From: Erinaceus europaeus
Taxonomy: Eukaryota; Chordata; Mammalia; Eulipotyphla; Erinaceidae
NCBI RefSeq assembly: GCF_950295315.1
Contig: NC_080175.1
Span: forward strand, 88,932,161 to 88,996,160
Direction: 5' to 3'
DNA length: 64,000 nt
Shown here: in pieces, positions 1-11,984 of the stretch
Position numbering within the stretch: position 1 is the stretch's first letter
Layout: every line of letters begins with the position of its first letter
Program-made: the position numbers and the translations under genes
Notes under the pieces: generated by a model
Databases searched by the model: none
What the model was told of the DNA's origin: nothing
Seen by the model: the letters and a program-made list of their open reading frames with translations, nothing else

Positions 1-261
1 GCTCTTTATTAACCAGGATCCCAGGACTTCTCACCTAGTAATGCCTGTGACCTCTCAGAGATGGGTTCTTTGCCCACTAAGGACTACATACCACTGTCTC
101 TGAATTAAAAACATAAGTCAACACTGCATGGTTATATGAAAGGTCAGTGAATTCATAGCACAATATCATGTTTAATGACACATAGCAAGAGTTTTTGCAG
201 TCTATTCCAATATACTGAACCTGTCCAAGTTCAAAGGCTGTGTTTATGTTAAGTTCATGAC
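1..261. other. Unassigned; possible 3' UTR of the PTP4A pseudogene
   Basis: There is no repeat I recognise. The stretch lies directly downstream of the pseudogene's stop on the minus strand, so part of it may be copied 3' UTR. The 67-codon open frame here runs through the stop in another frame and is not treated as a gene. Confidence 0.3.
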
Positions 262-541
262 TTAGTCCTGAAGGCAACACCTGTTAGTGTGGCCATAAGG
301 GGCATTGACACGCATCCTCCTTGTAGACTAATACTTCTCCTGATACACAAGCTGTTTGTTGGTAAATGTCCCTCTTCTTTTGTGTCTTATCACCTGCACT
401 ATGTTTGCATAGCTCGTTCCCTGTTCAGTGAGCACCAGGGCAACTAGTACTGGAGCTCTGCCCAGACCTGCAGTACAGTGAAGAAAGAGCAAAGCATCAG
501 TCAGGCTCTTCAGAAAACTTCCTCTTCACAAGACAAAGCCA
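262..541 (-). pseudogene. PTP4A-like: PTP4A (PRL-type) phosphatase pseudogene, 3' part
   Basis: Read on the minus strand this encodes the C-terminal half of a PRL (PTP4A) protein tyrosine phosphatase. The catalytic P-loop is intact as [15 protein letters not shown]: the Cys codon is at 475-477 and the Arg codon at 457-459. It is followed by a stretch like [15 protein letters not shown], matching the family's conserved IRQKRRGAFNSKQL-type segment, and ends in a CaaX-like CCLQ plus one residue before a stop at 262-264. Damage: an in-frame TGA and a 4-nt insertion just upstream of the P-loop, and a TAG after the EKY motif. There are no introns in the part seen, so it is probably a processed copy. 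Its 5' half is missing, and LINE-1 sequence starts at once at 542. The GHTNRCC-like tail resembles PTP4A1 more than PTP4A2, from memory. Sequence at about 77-261 may be its old 3' UTR, not confirmed. Confidence 0.85.
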
Positions 542-804
542 GTGGCATTCCTTTATGCAAACACTAAGTCAGAAGAAGAAATCCGGAGAGATCACTATAG
601 AGCAAAACTAACAAAATATCTAGGAACAAACTTAACAAAAGAAGCAAAAGACTTGTACACTAACAACGTGCATCATTATTCAAGGAAATAGAAAAAAATA
701 CAAGGAAGTGAAAAGATACTACATATTCATAGATTGCAAAAATCAACATCAAGAAAGTGAATGTTCTACCCAAAGCCATCTACAAATTTAATACACCGGA
801 GATG

Positions 805-1080
805 GGCAGTAGTGCAGCGGGTTAAGCACACGTGGCGCAAAGCACAAGGACCAGCGTAAGGATCCTGGTTCAAGCCTCTGGCTCCCCACCAGCAGGGGAA
901 GTCACTTCACCAGCAGTGAAGCAGGTCTGCAGGTGTCTAGCATTCTCTCCCCCTCTCTGTCTTCCCTTCCTCTCTCCGTTTCTCTCTGTCCTATCAAACA
1001 GAACAACATCAATAACAACAACAGTAACTACAACAATAAAACAACAAGGTCAACAAAAAGGCAATAAATAATTAATTAAT
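805..1080 (+). mobile_element. SINE family A (tRNA-derived)
   Basis: It has a tRNA-like head with A box (gtagtgcagcgggttaag) and B box (ggttcaagcct), then the pyrimidine-rich 'ctctctgtcttcc' body and a CAA-rich tail ending in aataaataattaatt. It is inserted in the old LINE-1. No clean TSD is left. Confidence 0.85.
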
Positions 1081-1107
1081 ACCATCTCCATCTAGGGCCC
1101 ACCAATT

Positions 1108-1437
1108 TTTTTTTTTTTGCCTTCAGGGTTTCTGCGGGGGCTCAGTGCCTCACTATGGATCCATTGCTCCTGGAGATCTTTTTTCCCATTTTGTTGCCCT
1201 TATTGTTGCCATTGTTGTGGTCGTTGTTGTTATTGTTGTTGCTGTTGTTGTTGTTGTTGTGTAAGACAGAGAGAAACTGAGAGAGGAGAAGAAGACAGAG
1301 GGGGGGAGAGAAGAATAGTCACCTGCCTGTGGAGCGACCCTTCCGCAGGTGGATAACTGGGGGCTCCAATTCAGATCATTACGCTTGTCCTTGGGCTTCA
1401 TGTCATGTGTGCTTAACATGCTGCACGATCACCAGCC
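1108..1437 (-). mobile_element. SINE family A variant with 3' 'ggcaataaccctg' module
   Basis: Read on minus: tRNA-like head, pyrimidine body, long (CAA/CAG)n tract, then an extra 3' module ('...ggatccatagtg...gcactgagcccc...ccctgaaggc') before poly(A) (poly(T) on plus). It is inserted in the LINE-1 at a T-run. An open frame over the GTT repeat is an artefact of the repeat. Confidence 0.85.
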
Positions 1438-1567
1438 CTCCAGGACCTACCATTTTTTAAAAAGATTATAACAAAGCTACAAAAGTTTATATAGAACCAG
1501 AAAACACCTAGAATTACCAAAACAGTCTTGAGAAAAAAGTAGAACTGGAGGCCTCATATACCCAGAT

Positions 1568-1821
1568 TTTTTTTTTCCTTTTTGTTGCCCTTGATTTTTT
1601 TTGTGTGTGTGGTTATTGTTGTTATTGATGTCATCGTTGTTAGATAGAATAGAGAGAAATGGAGAGAGGAGGGGAAGACAGAGATAGGGAGAAAAAGATA
1701 GACCAGACCTGCTTCACCACCTGTGAAGCGACTCCCCTGCAGGTGGGGAGCCAGGGGCTTGAACAAGTCCTTGCTATTTCACGCCACCTGCACTTAACCC
1801 TCTGTGCTACCACCGACTCCC
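1568..1821 (-). mobile_element. SINE family A
   Basis: Standard family A body in reverse ('ctgcttcaccacctgtgaagcg...'). The flanks catatacccagat (1554-1566) and catactcccagat (1820-1832) form an aged TSD inside LINE-1 ORF2. Confidence 0.9.
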
Positions 1822-2441
1822 ATACTCCCAGATCTTAAACTATATTATGGAATCACCATAGTCAAAACATCTTGGTATAGGAACAAAAATAGACACACTG
1901 ACAAGTGGATCTGAACTTGGAGCCCACAAATAAGCTCTTACACTTAGTAAATCTTATATTTAACAAGGGTGCTCAAACTATTAAATGGAGAAAAGAGAAT
2001 CTCTTCAACTAATGGCATTGGGAAAGTGAGTTGATGCATGCAGAAGAATGGAACTGAACCACTACATTTCACCAGAAAAAAAAAAGTAAACTGCAGCGAA
2101 TCAAGGAATTGTATGTGAGACCAGAAACTGTCAAATACTTAGAGGAAGATACTGGTGGAACCCTTTTTCATCTAAGTTTTATAGACATCTTTGGTGACAC
2201 AAATCCAGTTGCAAGGAAGACAAAACCAGAAACAGACTAGTGGAATTACATCAAAGTGAAAATCTTCTGCACAGCAAAAGAAACCATCACCCAAGCAAAT
2301 AAAACTTTTTTGTCAATACCAGGCCAGCCCATCAAGTGGGTTACTAGTTAGGCAATCCTTGGATTCCTACATAGATACAGTGGGCCTAAATATCTAATAG
2401 AGCCCTCTCTCCACCATCACTGTCACTTCCATCAGGAACAT

Positions 2442-2755
2442 TGTCATAAGCCCTCTTTTTTTAAATATTTATTTTATTTATTCCCTTTTGTTGCCCTTAT
2501 TGTTTTATTATTGTAGTTATTATTGTTGTTGTTGTTGTTGTTGGATACGACAGAGAGAAATGGAGAGAGGAGGGGAAAGACAGAGAGAGGAAGAAAAAAA
2601 TAGACACCTGCAGACCTGCTTCACCGCTTGTGAGGCGACTCCCCTGCAGGTGGGGAGCTGGGGCTCAAACCGGGATCCTTATGCTGGTCCTTGTGCTTTG
2701 CGCCACCTGTGCATAACACACTGCGCTACAGCCCAACTCTGTCATAAGCCCTCTT
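2442..2755 (-). mobile_element. SINE family A with perfect 16-bp TSD
   Basis: The SINE body (about 2458-2739) is flanked by tgtcataagccctctt at 2442-2457 and 2740-2755. The TSD is perfect and the target is LINE-1 3' UTR. Confidence 0.95.
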
Positions 2756-2987
2756 GTGTGTCTCTACAGGACCTTGCACTCACTATACAGTACCAGAGGT
2801 AATGACTGTTCCACTCTTTGAAGGAAGGCTATGTCATCCTATCCTGGTAATGAAATGAGTGCAGCCTAGAATGTTCCCAGTTGTGACCATGGACTGTGAG
2901 TTCAGACTGACAGGGACTTTGAGGTTAGACAGATTCTTGTGCTGATTATGTTTCTATATGATTGCTGGATCAGATTGTGGGGTTAAA

Positions 2988-3100
2988 AGAGTCAGTTGTG
3001 CTCAAAGCACAAGGACTGGCATAAGGATCCCAGTTTGAGCCCCTGGCTCCCCCCTGCAGGGGAGTCACTTCACAAGAGGTGAAGCAGGTCTGCAAGTTGA
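2988..3100 (+). mobile_element. SINE family A fragment (head only)
   Basis: Contains 'caaagcacaaggactggcat', a B box (agtttgagccc) and 'gaagcaggtctgcaag'. The pyrimidine body and tail are missing. Confidence 0.75.
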
Positions 3101-4250
3101 GGCTGAGGCTGCAATGTTTCAGCTGTAGTTGGTTGATTCTGTTTAGGTCTGCTGTTGTATTAATTTGTTGTTTTGCGCTGAAATCTGATCTCCTGTAACT
3201 CTATAATCACTCCTTCTGGAAGTCTCCCAACTATTGCCTTTTATCAACATTTTTCAGTCACTTCTATTTTTGTCATTTTGGGTGCTCTACTGCTCTGGGT
3301 TGATATTTTCAGACACAGAGAAACAGTGACATAGACAACCATGTTTAATTTCTGAATATTGTATTTATAGTCCTATATTAATAGTCATGCATTTCTACAT
3401 TGTGTGATTGATGATTTGGTAGTTATATCTTAATCTCTGTAATGACCAAACAGTATCTCACATTAATAGTTCTTAATAAATAAATTCGGATTAATTAGTT
3501 GGAATTCTGATAGTAGCTCATATTTATAACATATAGTACAATGGAGTGACAAATGAATCAAATTACATAATTTAGCGTGGGAAAATATCCTATTTGCATG
3601 TGAAATGATGAACAGATTATATGGTTCCTTAATATTACATAACAGTTTAAATTTGTTATGCACGAATCTTAATTATCAAGCTCTCGATCCTGTAATTTGC
3701 TGCCGGTGCTATGTATACTATGTGAATTGCCTAAGAACTTTAGCAACATTAAACATATGAATTTTATGCTTTCAGGTATCTTTCTAGTTATATAAAAGTT
3801 CTTATTTCTGAGACTGGAAGCTTATATTTGAAAGGTTCTTTAACTCTTATGGTATGCATATTGCATGGTCCTATTTGCACAACATTTCTGAAATACCATA
3901 ATATAAAAAAAAAATCGAGGATAAGCTAGTGATAGCCAAGGTTTATTTGTAAGTAGTAGTGGAAAAATATATGGCTATAAAGAGGTTGCCTGTCTCATCA
4001 TGTTACAGTTTTCTTGATTGTGTTAGGGGTTACATGATGCTACATATCTGATGAAAGTATGCAGAGATGCACACATACACACTAAAACATGTACATCTGA
4101 TGAAAGCAAATTAAGCTCTATGGATTGTACCAATGCTAATTTTTTTGTTTCAATATACTGTAGTGATAAAAGATATAAATATTTGGGCATACAGACAAAG
4201 GCATTATGGAACCTTCCTGTATACTTCTTTGATATATCTTGTTATTTCAT
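3101..4250. other. Unique A+T-rich sequence
   Basis: No repeat family, gene or long open frame is recognised on either strand. Confidence 0.4.
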
Positions 4251-4261
4251 TGACTTATTTG

Positions 4262-4525
4262 TTTATTTATTCCACCAGGGTTGTTGCTGGAGCTTGGTGT
4301 TTGCATTATTCCGTCATACCCAGAAACTTTTTTTTTCATTTAGAGGGTGAGAGAAATAGGGAGTGAGAGAAGGGGTAGAACCACTTCACTGCTAGCACCA
4401 TTCCATGACTACTAAAGCTTCCCCCACCCCCAAGAAATTTCTATGTGATGCTCAGGAACTCAAACCTGGGTCCCTGTCCATGGAAACTTGTTTACTCACC
4501 CGGTGAGACATCTCCCAGCATCCTA
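4262..4525 (-). mobile_element. Old degenerate SINE with 3' module
   Basis: Reverse orientation. The 'ccaccagggttgttgctggagcttggtg' module (the 3' module of the SINEs here) is followed by a purine tract and by 'gctcaggaactcaaacctgggtccctg', the reversed tRNA-like B-box region. It is heavily diverged. Confidence 0.65.
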
Positions 4526-4633
4526 TGTAATTCTTTGATTCATTCACAAGTAAACTTTCACCATAAAGTAAAGGAGTCTCAATAGATAACTTTTATGTGC
4601 CTTCATCTCTGCCCAAGGGGCATTTAGAAACCC

Positions 4634-4860
4634 ATGACCTGGGACCAGGTGGTGGTGCACCTGGTTAAGTGCACACACTACAGTGCACAAGGACCTGTGT
4701 TCAAGCCCCTGATCCTCACCTGCAGGGGGAAAGCTTCACAAGGGGTGGGCAGGGTTGCAGGTGTCTCTCTGTCTCTCCCTATTCTCTATTTCTCCTTCCC
4801 TCAATTTCTCTCTGTCTCTATCCAATAATCAATAAAGTTTAGAAAAAAATAATAATAAAA
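4634..4860 (+). mobile_element. SINE family B (tRNA-derived)
   Basis: Head 'caggtggtggtgcacctggttaag' with A box, B box gttcaagcccc, then 'cacctgcagggggaaagcttcac' and a tail of 'tccaataatcaataaag' plus A-rich. It is distinct in its head from family A but shares the body plan. Confidence 0.85.
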
Positions 4861-4951
4861 AAAGAAACCCGTGACCTTTAGGTAAATTACAGGAATGTTG
4901 CATTCTATCCTTTCTGGTGCTAAACCATGACATTACTATTATTAAAACAAT

Positions 4952-5070
4952 GTGGGTGGTGGGTAGATAGCATAATGGTTATTCAGAGAGACTCTCATGC
5001 CTGAGGCTCCAAAGCCCCAGGTTCAGTCTCCCACACCACCATAAACCAGAGTTGAACAGATCTATTAAAA
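4952..5070 (+). mobile_element. SINE family D (tRNA-derived)
   Basis: 'ggtagatagcataatggttat' (A-box region), 'actctcatgcctgaggctccaaag', B-box region ggttcagtctc and 'caccaccataaaccagagttgaac'. The related reverse copy at 22075-22195 supports a family. Confidence 0.75.
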
Positions 5071-5142
5071 AAGGAAGGAAGGAAGGAAGGAAGGAAGGAA
5101 GGAAGGAAGGAAGGAAGGAAGGAAGGAAGGAAGGAAGGAAGG
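5068..5142. repeat. (GGAA)n microsatellite
   Basis: About 18 uninterrupted GGAA units follow the 3' end of the family D SINE, as if expanded from its A-rich tail. Frames reading SFLPSFLP on the minus strand are products of this repeat. Confidence 0.97.
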
Positions 5143-5144
5143 GA

Positions 5145-6280
5145 AGAAATGTGAATTTTGGTTTGAGTGAATACCACAGAATCACTGTCAGGCACATGTT
5201 AAAAACCTAACTGCTTAATTTAAAATTAATCCACCCATCTCTTTCTGCTCCATATTGGGCTGTCCAGACCTTTAATTATAGTGATAGAAGTTAAAATGAA
5301 TCTCAAACTCCCAACACTGGTAGATAATGTGTCCAGGGTAAGCTCTAATTGATAGTCATTTTATTATTGAGGAAGGTCACTGGATTTGCATGATTATTCT
5401 TTATTGTGACTGTGTAATTCATGTTTGATCCTATGAAGTGACATCTTTAGTTCTCTGGCTCATAATCCCAATGGGAACTATTCATTAGCAGTGGGTAACA
5501 AGATGAACTAACAAGATGAACATGAGTTCACAATGTCATTCCTTAGTTATAAAAATATAGCAATACTGGAATTCATGGTGAGAAGAAGAATATGTTGATA
5601 CCATGAGATAAATCTCTCATTTTATTCAGCATCTCAGCATGGTTAAAACCTTTCATGGCTACTACATTAAGTTTTGACTCTGCAACTCAAAAGAGAAGTT
5701 GCAGAGGATAAAAGAAGTCTCATAAATGATTACAGGATTACAAATATGACCCCTAAAAGAAGGTTAAATGGACTGTCATTATTTAGCATGAAGATTAGGA
5801 AGCTGAGAGATAAGCTAGAGTTATCTGTTAAGTAAATGACAGTATTATACAGAGAATGGTATACTGCCGTCTCTAATTCTTAAGACTGTCCCTTGAAGAA
5901 CTAACTGAATGTAAATTGCAACATATATATTATACTTTAAATGGAATTTAAAGAAAAAATGGGTCTTTGGGGTAATTAAACATTGCTTATCAATAGTAAC
6001 ACTGTGAAAACAAAAGTCATATTTAATCAAAATATTTCCCATTGAGCTAATCATCTGGAAAGAGCACTAGAGGGTAGCATGATTTTTATGTCATAGAAAT
6101 TCCTCAGGTTAAATTTGTTCAAAATGATGACAGTCGTGCTAAACATCACCATAAGAACAATTGAATTTACTTTTATTAATCATCAAAAGCTTCAAATAAT
6201 TCAGCCCAATTCAGGCAAATCTAAAAGTGCTTATTTCACATGTGTATCTCTTTGATAAGCTGTTTCCTAAAATATGGGTT
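5145..6280. other. Unique A+T-rich sequence
   Basis: Nothing recognised. A short 'aacaagatgaac' direct repeat occurs near 5500-5520. Confidence 0.4.
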
Positions 6281-6567
6281 CATTTTAATTATATATATAT
6301 ATATTTATTTTCCATTTTGTTTGCCCTTGTTTTTTATTATTGTAATTATTACTGTTGTTGTTCTTGATGTCATCATTGTTGGATAGGACAGAGAGAAATG
6401 GAAAGAGGAGGGGAAGACAGAGAGGGGGAGAGAAAGATAGACACCTGCAGACCTGCTTCACTGCCTGTGAAGTGACTCCCCTGCAGGTGGGAGCCGGGGG
6501 CTCGAACTGGGATCCTTAAGCTGGTCCATTAACCCCCTGCACTACCAACTGATTCCCCATTTTAATT
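6281..6567 (-). mobile_element. SINE family A with 10-bp TSD
   Basis: Reverse family A body flanked by cattttaatt at 6281-6290 and 6558-6567. An (AT)n stretch sits at the tail side (6291-6304). Confidence 0.9.
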
Positions 6568-6596
6568 TTTTAGTTCTTGAGTATTAAGTGTGCTTT

Positions 6597-6790
6597 AAGG
6601 GCCAGGGAGATAACTCACTGATAAAGCATATGCTTCCTCATGTGCATGACCTGTGTTTTGAGTCCAGAGCTACTACAAATAACCACCATAAAAAGGGGGG
6701 GATTCTCCATTTGTGGGGTGGTACTGTGGTGGGTATTCTTTTTCTTTCTCCCTTCTCCTCTCTCTTCTCTTTTAGCTGGAAAAAATAAAT
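6597..6790 (+). mobile_element. SINE family E-like (tRNA-derived), degenerate
   Basis: 'gggccagggagataactcactgataaagc' followed by 'gtgttttgagtccagagc' is a tRNA-like head. A pyrimidine-rich part and 'ataaataagatt' tail follow. Similar copies lie at 45425-45640 and, reversed, at 55683-55855 and 59645-59850. Confidence 0.6.
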
Positions 6791-6869
6791 AAGATTCAAT
6801 TCAACCAGGAGTGGTAGAATTATATAGACATGGAGTCCTAGTAGCAAAAACAAAGAAACCAACTTTATT

Positions 6870-9117
<2,248 letters not shown>

Positions 9118-9119
9118 TG

Positions 9120-9640
9120 AATAACAGTCTTTTATCATGTGTTTCTGTAGGAACATCCTTTATACTTTATGGCTTTCATTATTATTTTGACATTATCTTT
9201 TAAGAACAAAACTTTACTTTTTAATTTTAATGATAGATCATTCTGTTAGTATTATTTTTAAAAGTTGTCAGCATACTCAAGGTAATTTTATACATTATTT
9301 TCTGGGAGTTTTATAGTTTTCTATTTATGGGTATGATACCATTTGAGTTATTATTTTTTTTCTTGCATGTGGATATCTAGCTATCAACAGTATTTATTGA
9401 AATCATTCTCTAGCATCATTGTGTCACCTTTGTTCCTCTGTCAACTCTCAGTTGATTGTATTTGTATGGATTTATTTCTGAACTCTCTCCTTTATTCCTT
9501 GACATACTCTGGCTAATATTCTCCCAAAATCTTTTAATTACTACAGCCTTTTGGTAAGTAGAAAGTCATGTAATGCTAACCTACCAATATTTTTTTTTCT
9601 CCTTCCACCTTGTGTTGGTAGCTCCAAGCCTTTTTCCTTT
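9120..9640 (-). mobile_element. Ancient LINE-1 relic (ORF2 C-terminal side)
   Basis: 'ctgggagttttatagtttt', 'ttgcatgtggatatctagctatc', 'ggatttatttctgaactctc' and 'aattactacagcctt' are reversed ancient-LINE-1 ORF2 motifs seen across eutherians. It continues at 11230-11820, giving one old element interrupted by later insertions. Confidence 0.7.
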
Positions 9641-9684
9641 GCATATTTAAAATCACTTTTCCACACCAAAAAAAAAAAATGGAT

Positions 9685-9805
9685 TAATTGGTAGAGTCCA
9701 TACTTTGCATTCATAAGATTCCAGGGGTTGATCCTTGGCACCATTTACAATGGGAAAATGCTGTTCTCATCTCTGTCTTTAATGCCCCCCACAGCCCATT
9801 AAAAC
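9685..9805 (+). mobile_element. Degenerate tRNA-type SINE
   Basis: 'ttaattggtagagtccatactttgcattc' plus 'ccaggggttgatccttggcacc' resembles a tRNA-like A/B-box head. The family is not assigned with certainty. Confidence 0.45.
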
Positions 9806-10640
9806 AAACAAACATGCAGGTGGGCTAAAGTTATTGTCTGGGAAGATGGTGTCAGAGTTGAAAACAGAATTACAAAACTGGATCAGGGCAGAGAATTGCT
9901 CCCAAATATGAGGAAGGAATATAAATGCCATTAACTGTAGATTTCAGCAATCTGACCTAGGGCCCATATCTATTCATTCTCAGCACAGGAACATGTATAA
10001 CCTCTGTATCCCTGTCAGTCTGAGCTCTCATTCCATGGTCATAGCTGGGAATAGTCTAGGCTGCACTCATTTCAGGACCAGTCTTCCTCAAATGGTATCG
10101 TATGTTGTCTCAGCCTCCCTCTGAGAGCAGGATAGTCTCTTCCATTGTTACTGAGGTCAGCAGATGGGGTATTCAATGGTATGGATCAAGAGAAGAGTGA
10201 AGGAGAAAGACCAAAGGCCCAGAGGTTCCAGGACTGGGAGTAATATGGATTTTAAAGAGAATGAGGAAGGCACCTTGCTGTCTCACAGTTTAAGAAAGCA
10301 ATAGGTAATTATTATTATTATAACCAAGTTATTTGGGAGCTTGGTTTACTTTGAAAACCCCATGCTTAGGACTTAACCGTATAATATAAGACTTCACCAT
10401 AATTTATGTCACTTAATATTATACAAATAACTATATCTTAGATACTGACAGAACCAGTTGTTTCTGGTCTCCCTGGTCTAAGATACAGGTGGTTTAATAC
10501 TTTTAGCCCACCTCCATGTTGGTTATATGGCTTGGGCAAAAAAAAATTGAAAGTCATGGGCCTCTTTGGAATATATCTAAACTTGACTTCCTAGATTCTC
10601 TTAACACCAAGACCCGTAGTTCCATTTGCCCTAATCTTTA
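9806..10640 (-). mobile_element. LINE-1 long 3' UTR segment (older copy)
   Basis: Matches 47781-48260 ('gcaggtgg...aagttattgtctggg') and parts of the A/B 3' UTR ('ggtctccctggtctaagatacag' versus 'tctacttggtctaggctttt...'). It has neither the poly(A) end nor ORF2. Confidence 0.75.
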
Positions 10641-10654
10641 TTTTAATATGATTT

Positions 10655-10812
10655 TTTAAAAGATTTTTTATTTATTTATTTACTAGTGAGAAACATAGGA
10701 GGAGAGAGAGAAGGAACCAGACATCACTCTGGTATATATGCTGCCGGGGACTGAACTCAGGACCTCATGCCTGAGAGTCTGATGCTTTATCCACTGCACC
10801 ACCTCCTGGGTT
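10655..10812 (-). mobile_element. SINE family C (tRNA-derived)
   Basis: Reverse of '..gcagtggataaagcatcagactctcaggcatgaggtcctgagttcagtcccc..'. The tail reads 'ttatttatttatttactagtgag' on plus. Compare the plus copy at 22310-22460. Confidence 0.88.
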
Positions 10813-10883
10813 TAAACTTTTTTAAACTTTTTAAAAAATTTTTAAACTTTTTTAAACTTTTTAAAATTTTTAAACTTTTTTCA
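10812..10883. repeat. AT-rich minisatellite, unit near tttaaactttt
   Basis: About six imperfect copies of tttaaacttttt/tttaaaattttt in tandem, directly after the 5' end of the family C SINE. Confidence 0.85.
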
Positions 10884-10911
10884 TAAGAGATCATGGCATC
10901 AGCAAACAAAT

Positions 10912-11230
10912 AGGGTTTTATTTCTTTTTTTAATATTTATTTATTTATTCCCTTTTGTTGCCCTTGTTGTTTTATTGTTGTAGTTATTATTGTTGTTGTT
11001 ATTGATGTCATTGTTGTTGGATAGGACAGAGAGAAATGAAGAGAGGAGGGGAAGACAGAGAGGGGGAGAGAAAGATAGACACCTGCAGACCTGCTTCACC
11101 ACCTGTGAGGTGACTCCCCTGCAGGTGGGGAGCCGGGGCTCAAACTGGGATCCTTATGGGGTCCTTGCACTTTGCACCACCTGCACTTAACCCACTGCGC
11201 TACCGCCTGACTCCCAGGGTTTTATTTCTT
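10912..11230 (-). mobile_element. SINE family A with perfect 15-bp TSD
   Basis: Reverse SINE flanked by agggttttatttctt at 10912-10926 and 11216-11230, inserted next to the ancient LINE-1 relic. Confidence 0.95.
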
Positions 11231-11824
11231 CTTTCACATTCTATATGCATTTTGATTCCCTTATATTACTGCATTATGCAGTATTTCCAACATAATGATG
11301 AAAGGTATTGGTGAGAGGAAATGTTCTTTCTTATTCTTGATCTTATTACTGATATTATTGAAGCTTACTGAGAAAACTTCAAACTTCTCATCAGTTTTAA
11401 TAACTACTGTAATATATATATACTTATATATATTCATTCCATAGACTCCTGTTTTCCTAAGAGTTTTTGTAATAAACAAGTACAAAAAACAGTGAGACTA
11501 TTTTTACTCCGTCATCTGTCACTGTACGCTGCAGCAATGTGCTTTAATTACTTGAAAATGCTTTCATCCTTTTTTTTTTAATAAGATGGTTTCTTGAGTG
11601 TGTGATTTGATGTTGCAATTATGTATGTTCTATATATATATTGATTTTTTATTTCGATTAAATTCAGTATATATACTCTTTGATATGAACATTGGGTATA
11701 ATCGATGACTACTTTATTGTCAATTTGTGAGAGCTAACCTTTTTTAACATAATTCAGTTTATTGTATTAAGCTGATTAGATTTGCAAAAGCTTTTTGAAT
11801 TCCACCCTTATATTAATGGCATGA
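11231..11824 (-). mobile_element. Ancient LINE-1 relic (ORF2 central part)
   Basis: 'atttccaacataatgatgaaaggtattggtgagagg' is a decayed form of the reversed RT-region sequence '..caatactatgttgaagagtaacggtgacag..' present in A and B. Near 11760 'cagtttattgtattaagctgattagatttgc' continues it. Same orientation and correct order relative to 9120-9640. Confidence 0.65.
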
Positions 11825-11971
11825 TAACACTTTTTAAATATTTTATTCATTTAATAGTGAGAAAGATAGGAGGAGAGAGAAAGAACCAGAAATCATTCTG
11901 GTACACATATTGCCAGGGATTGAACTCTGGATCTCATGCTTGAGAGTCCAGTGCTTTATCCATTGTGCCAC
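11825..11971 (-). mobile_element. SINE family C, host of LINE-1 A
   Basis: Reverse family C body ('gtgagaaagataggagg..gagagtccagtgctttatccattgtgccac'). Its 5' end is cut by LINE-1 A; the last few bases reappear at 19027-19035. Confidence 0.85.
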
Positions 11972-11984
11972 ATTTTTTTATTAT

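Larger units (their letters stand above)
542..2985 (+). mobile_element. Old LINE-1 fragment (ORF2 to 3' UTR), split by SINEs
   Basis: Plus-strand translation from 542 reads VAFLYANTKSEEEI and KLTKYLGTNLTKEAKDLY, the post-RT part of LINE-1 ORF2 also seen in elements A and B below. It resumes at 1438-1566 and 1820-2305 (VRPETVKYLEED-like, the ORF2 C-terminal region). After 2305 it jumps to 3' UTR sequence; 2780-2985 matches the 3' UTR seen in reverse at 9950-10130. ORF2 is full of stops and has lost its last part. SINEs interrupt it at about 805-1080, 1108-1437, 1568-1821 and 2457-2740. Confidence 0.85.

Noticed and set aside
4979..5197. SFLPSFLP-repeat protein frames
   Set aside because: Translation of the GGAA microsatellite.
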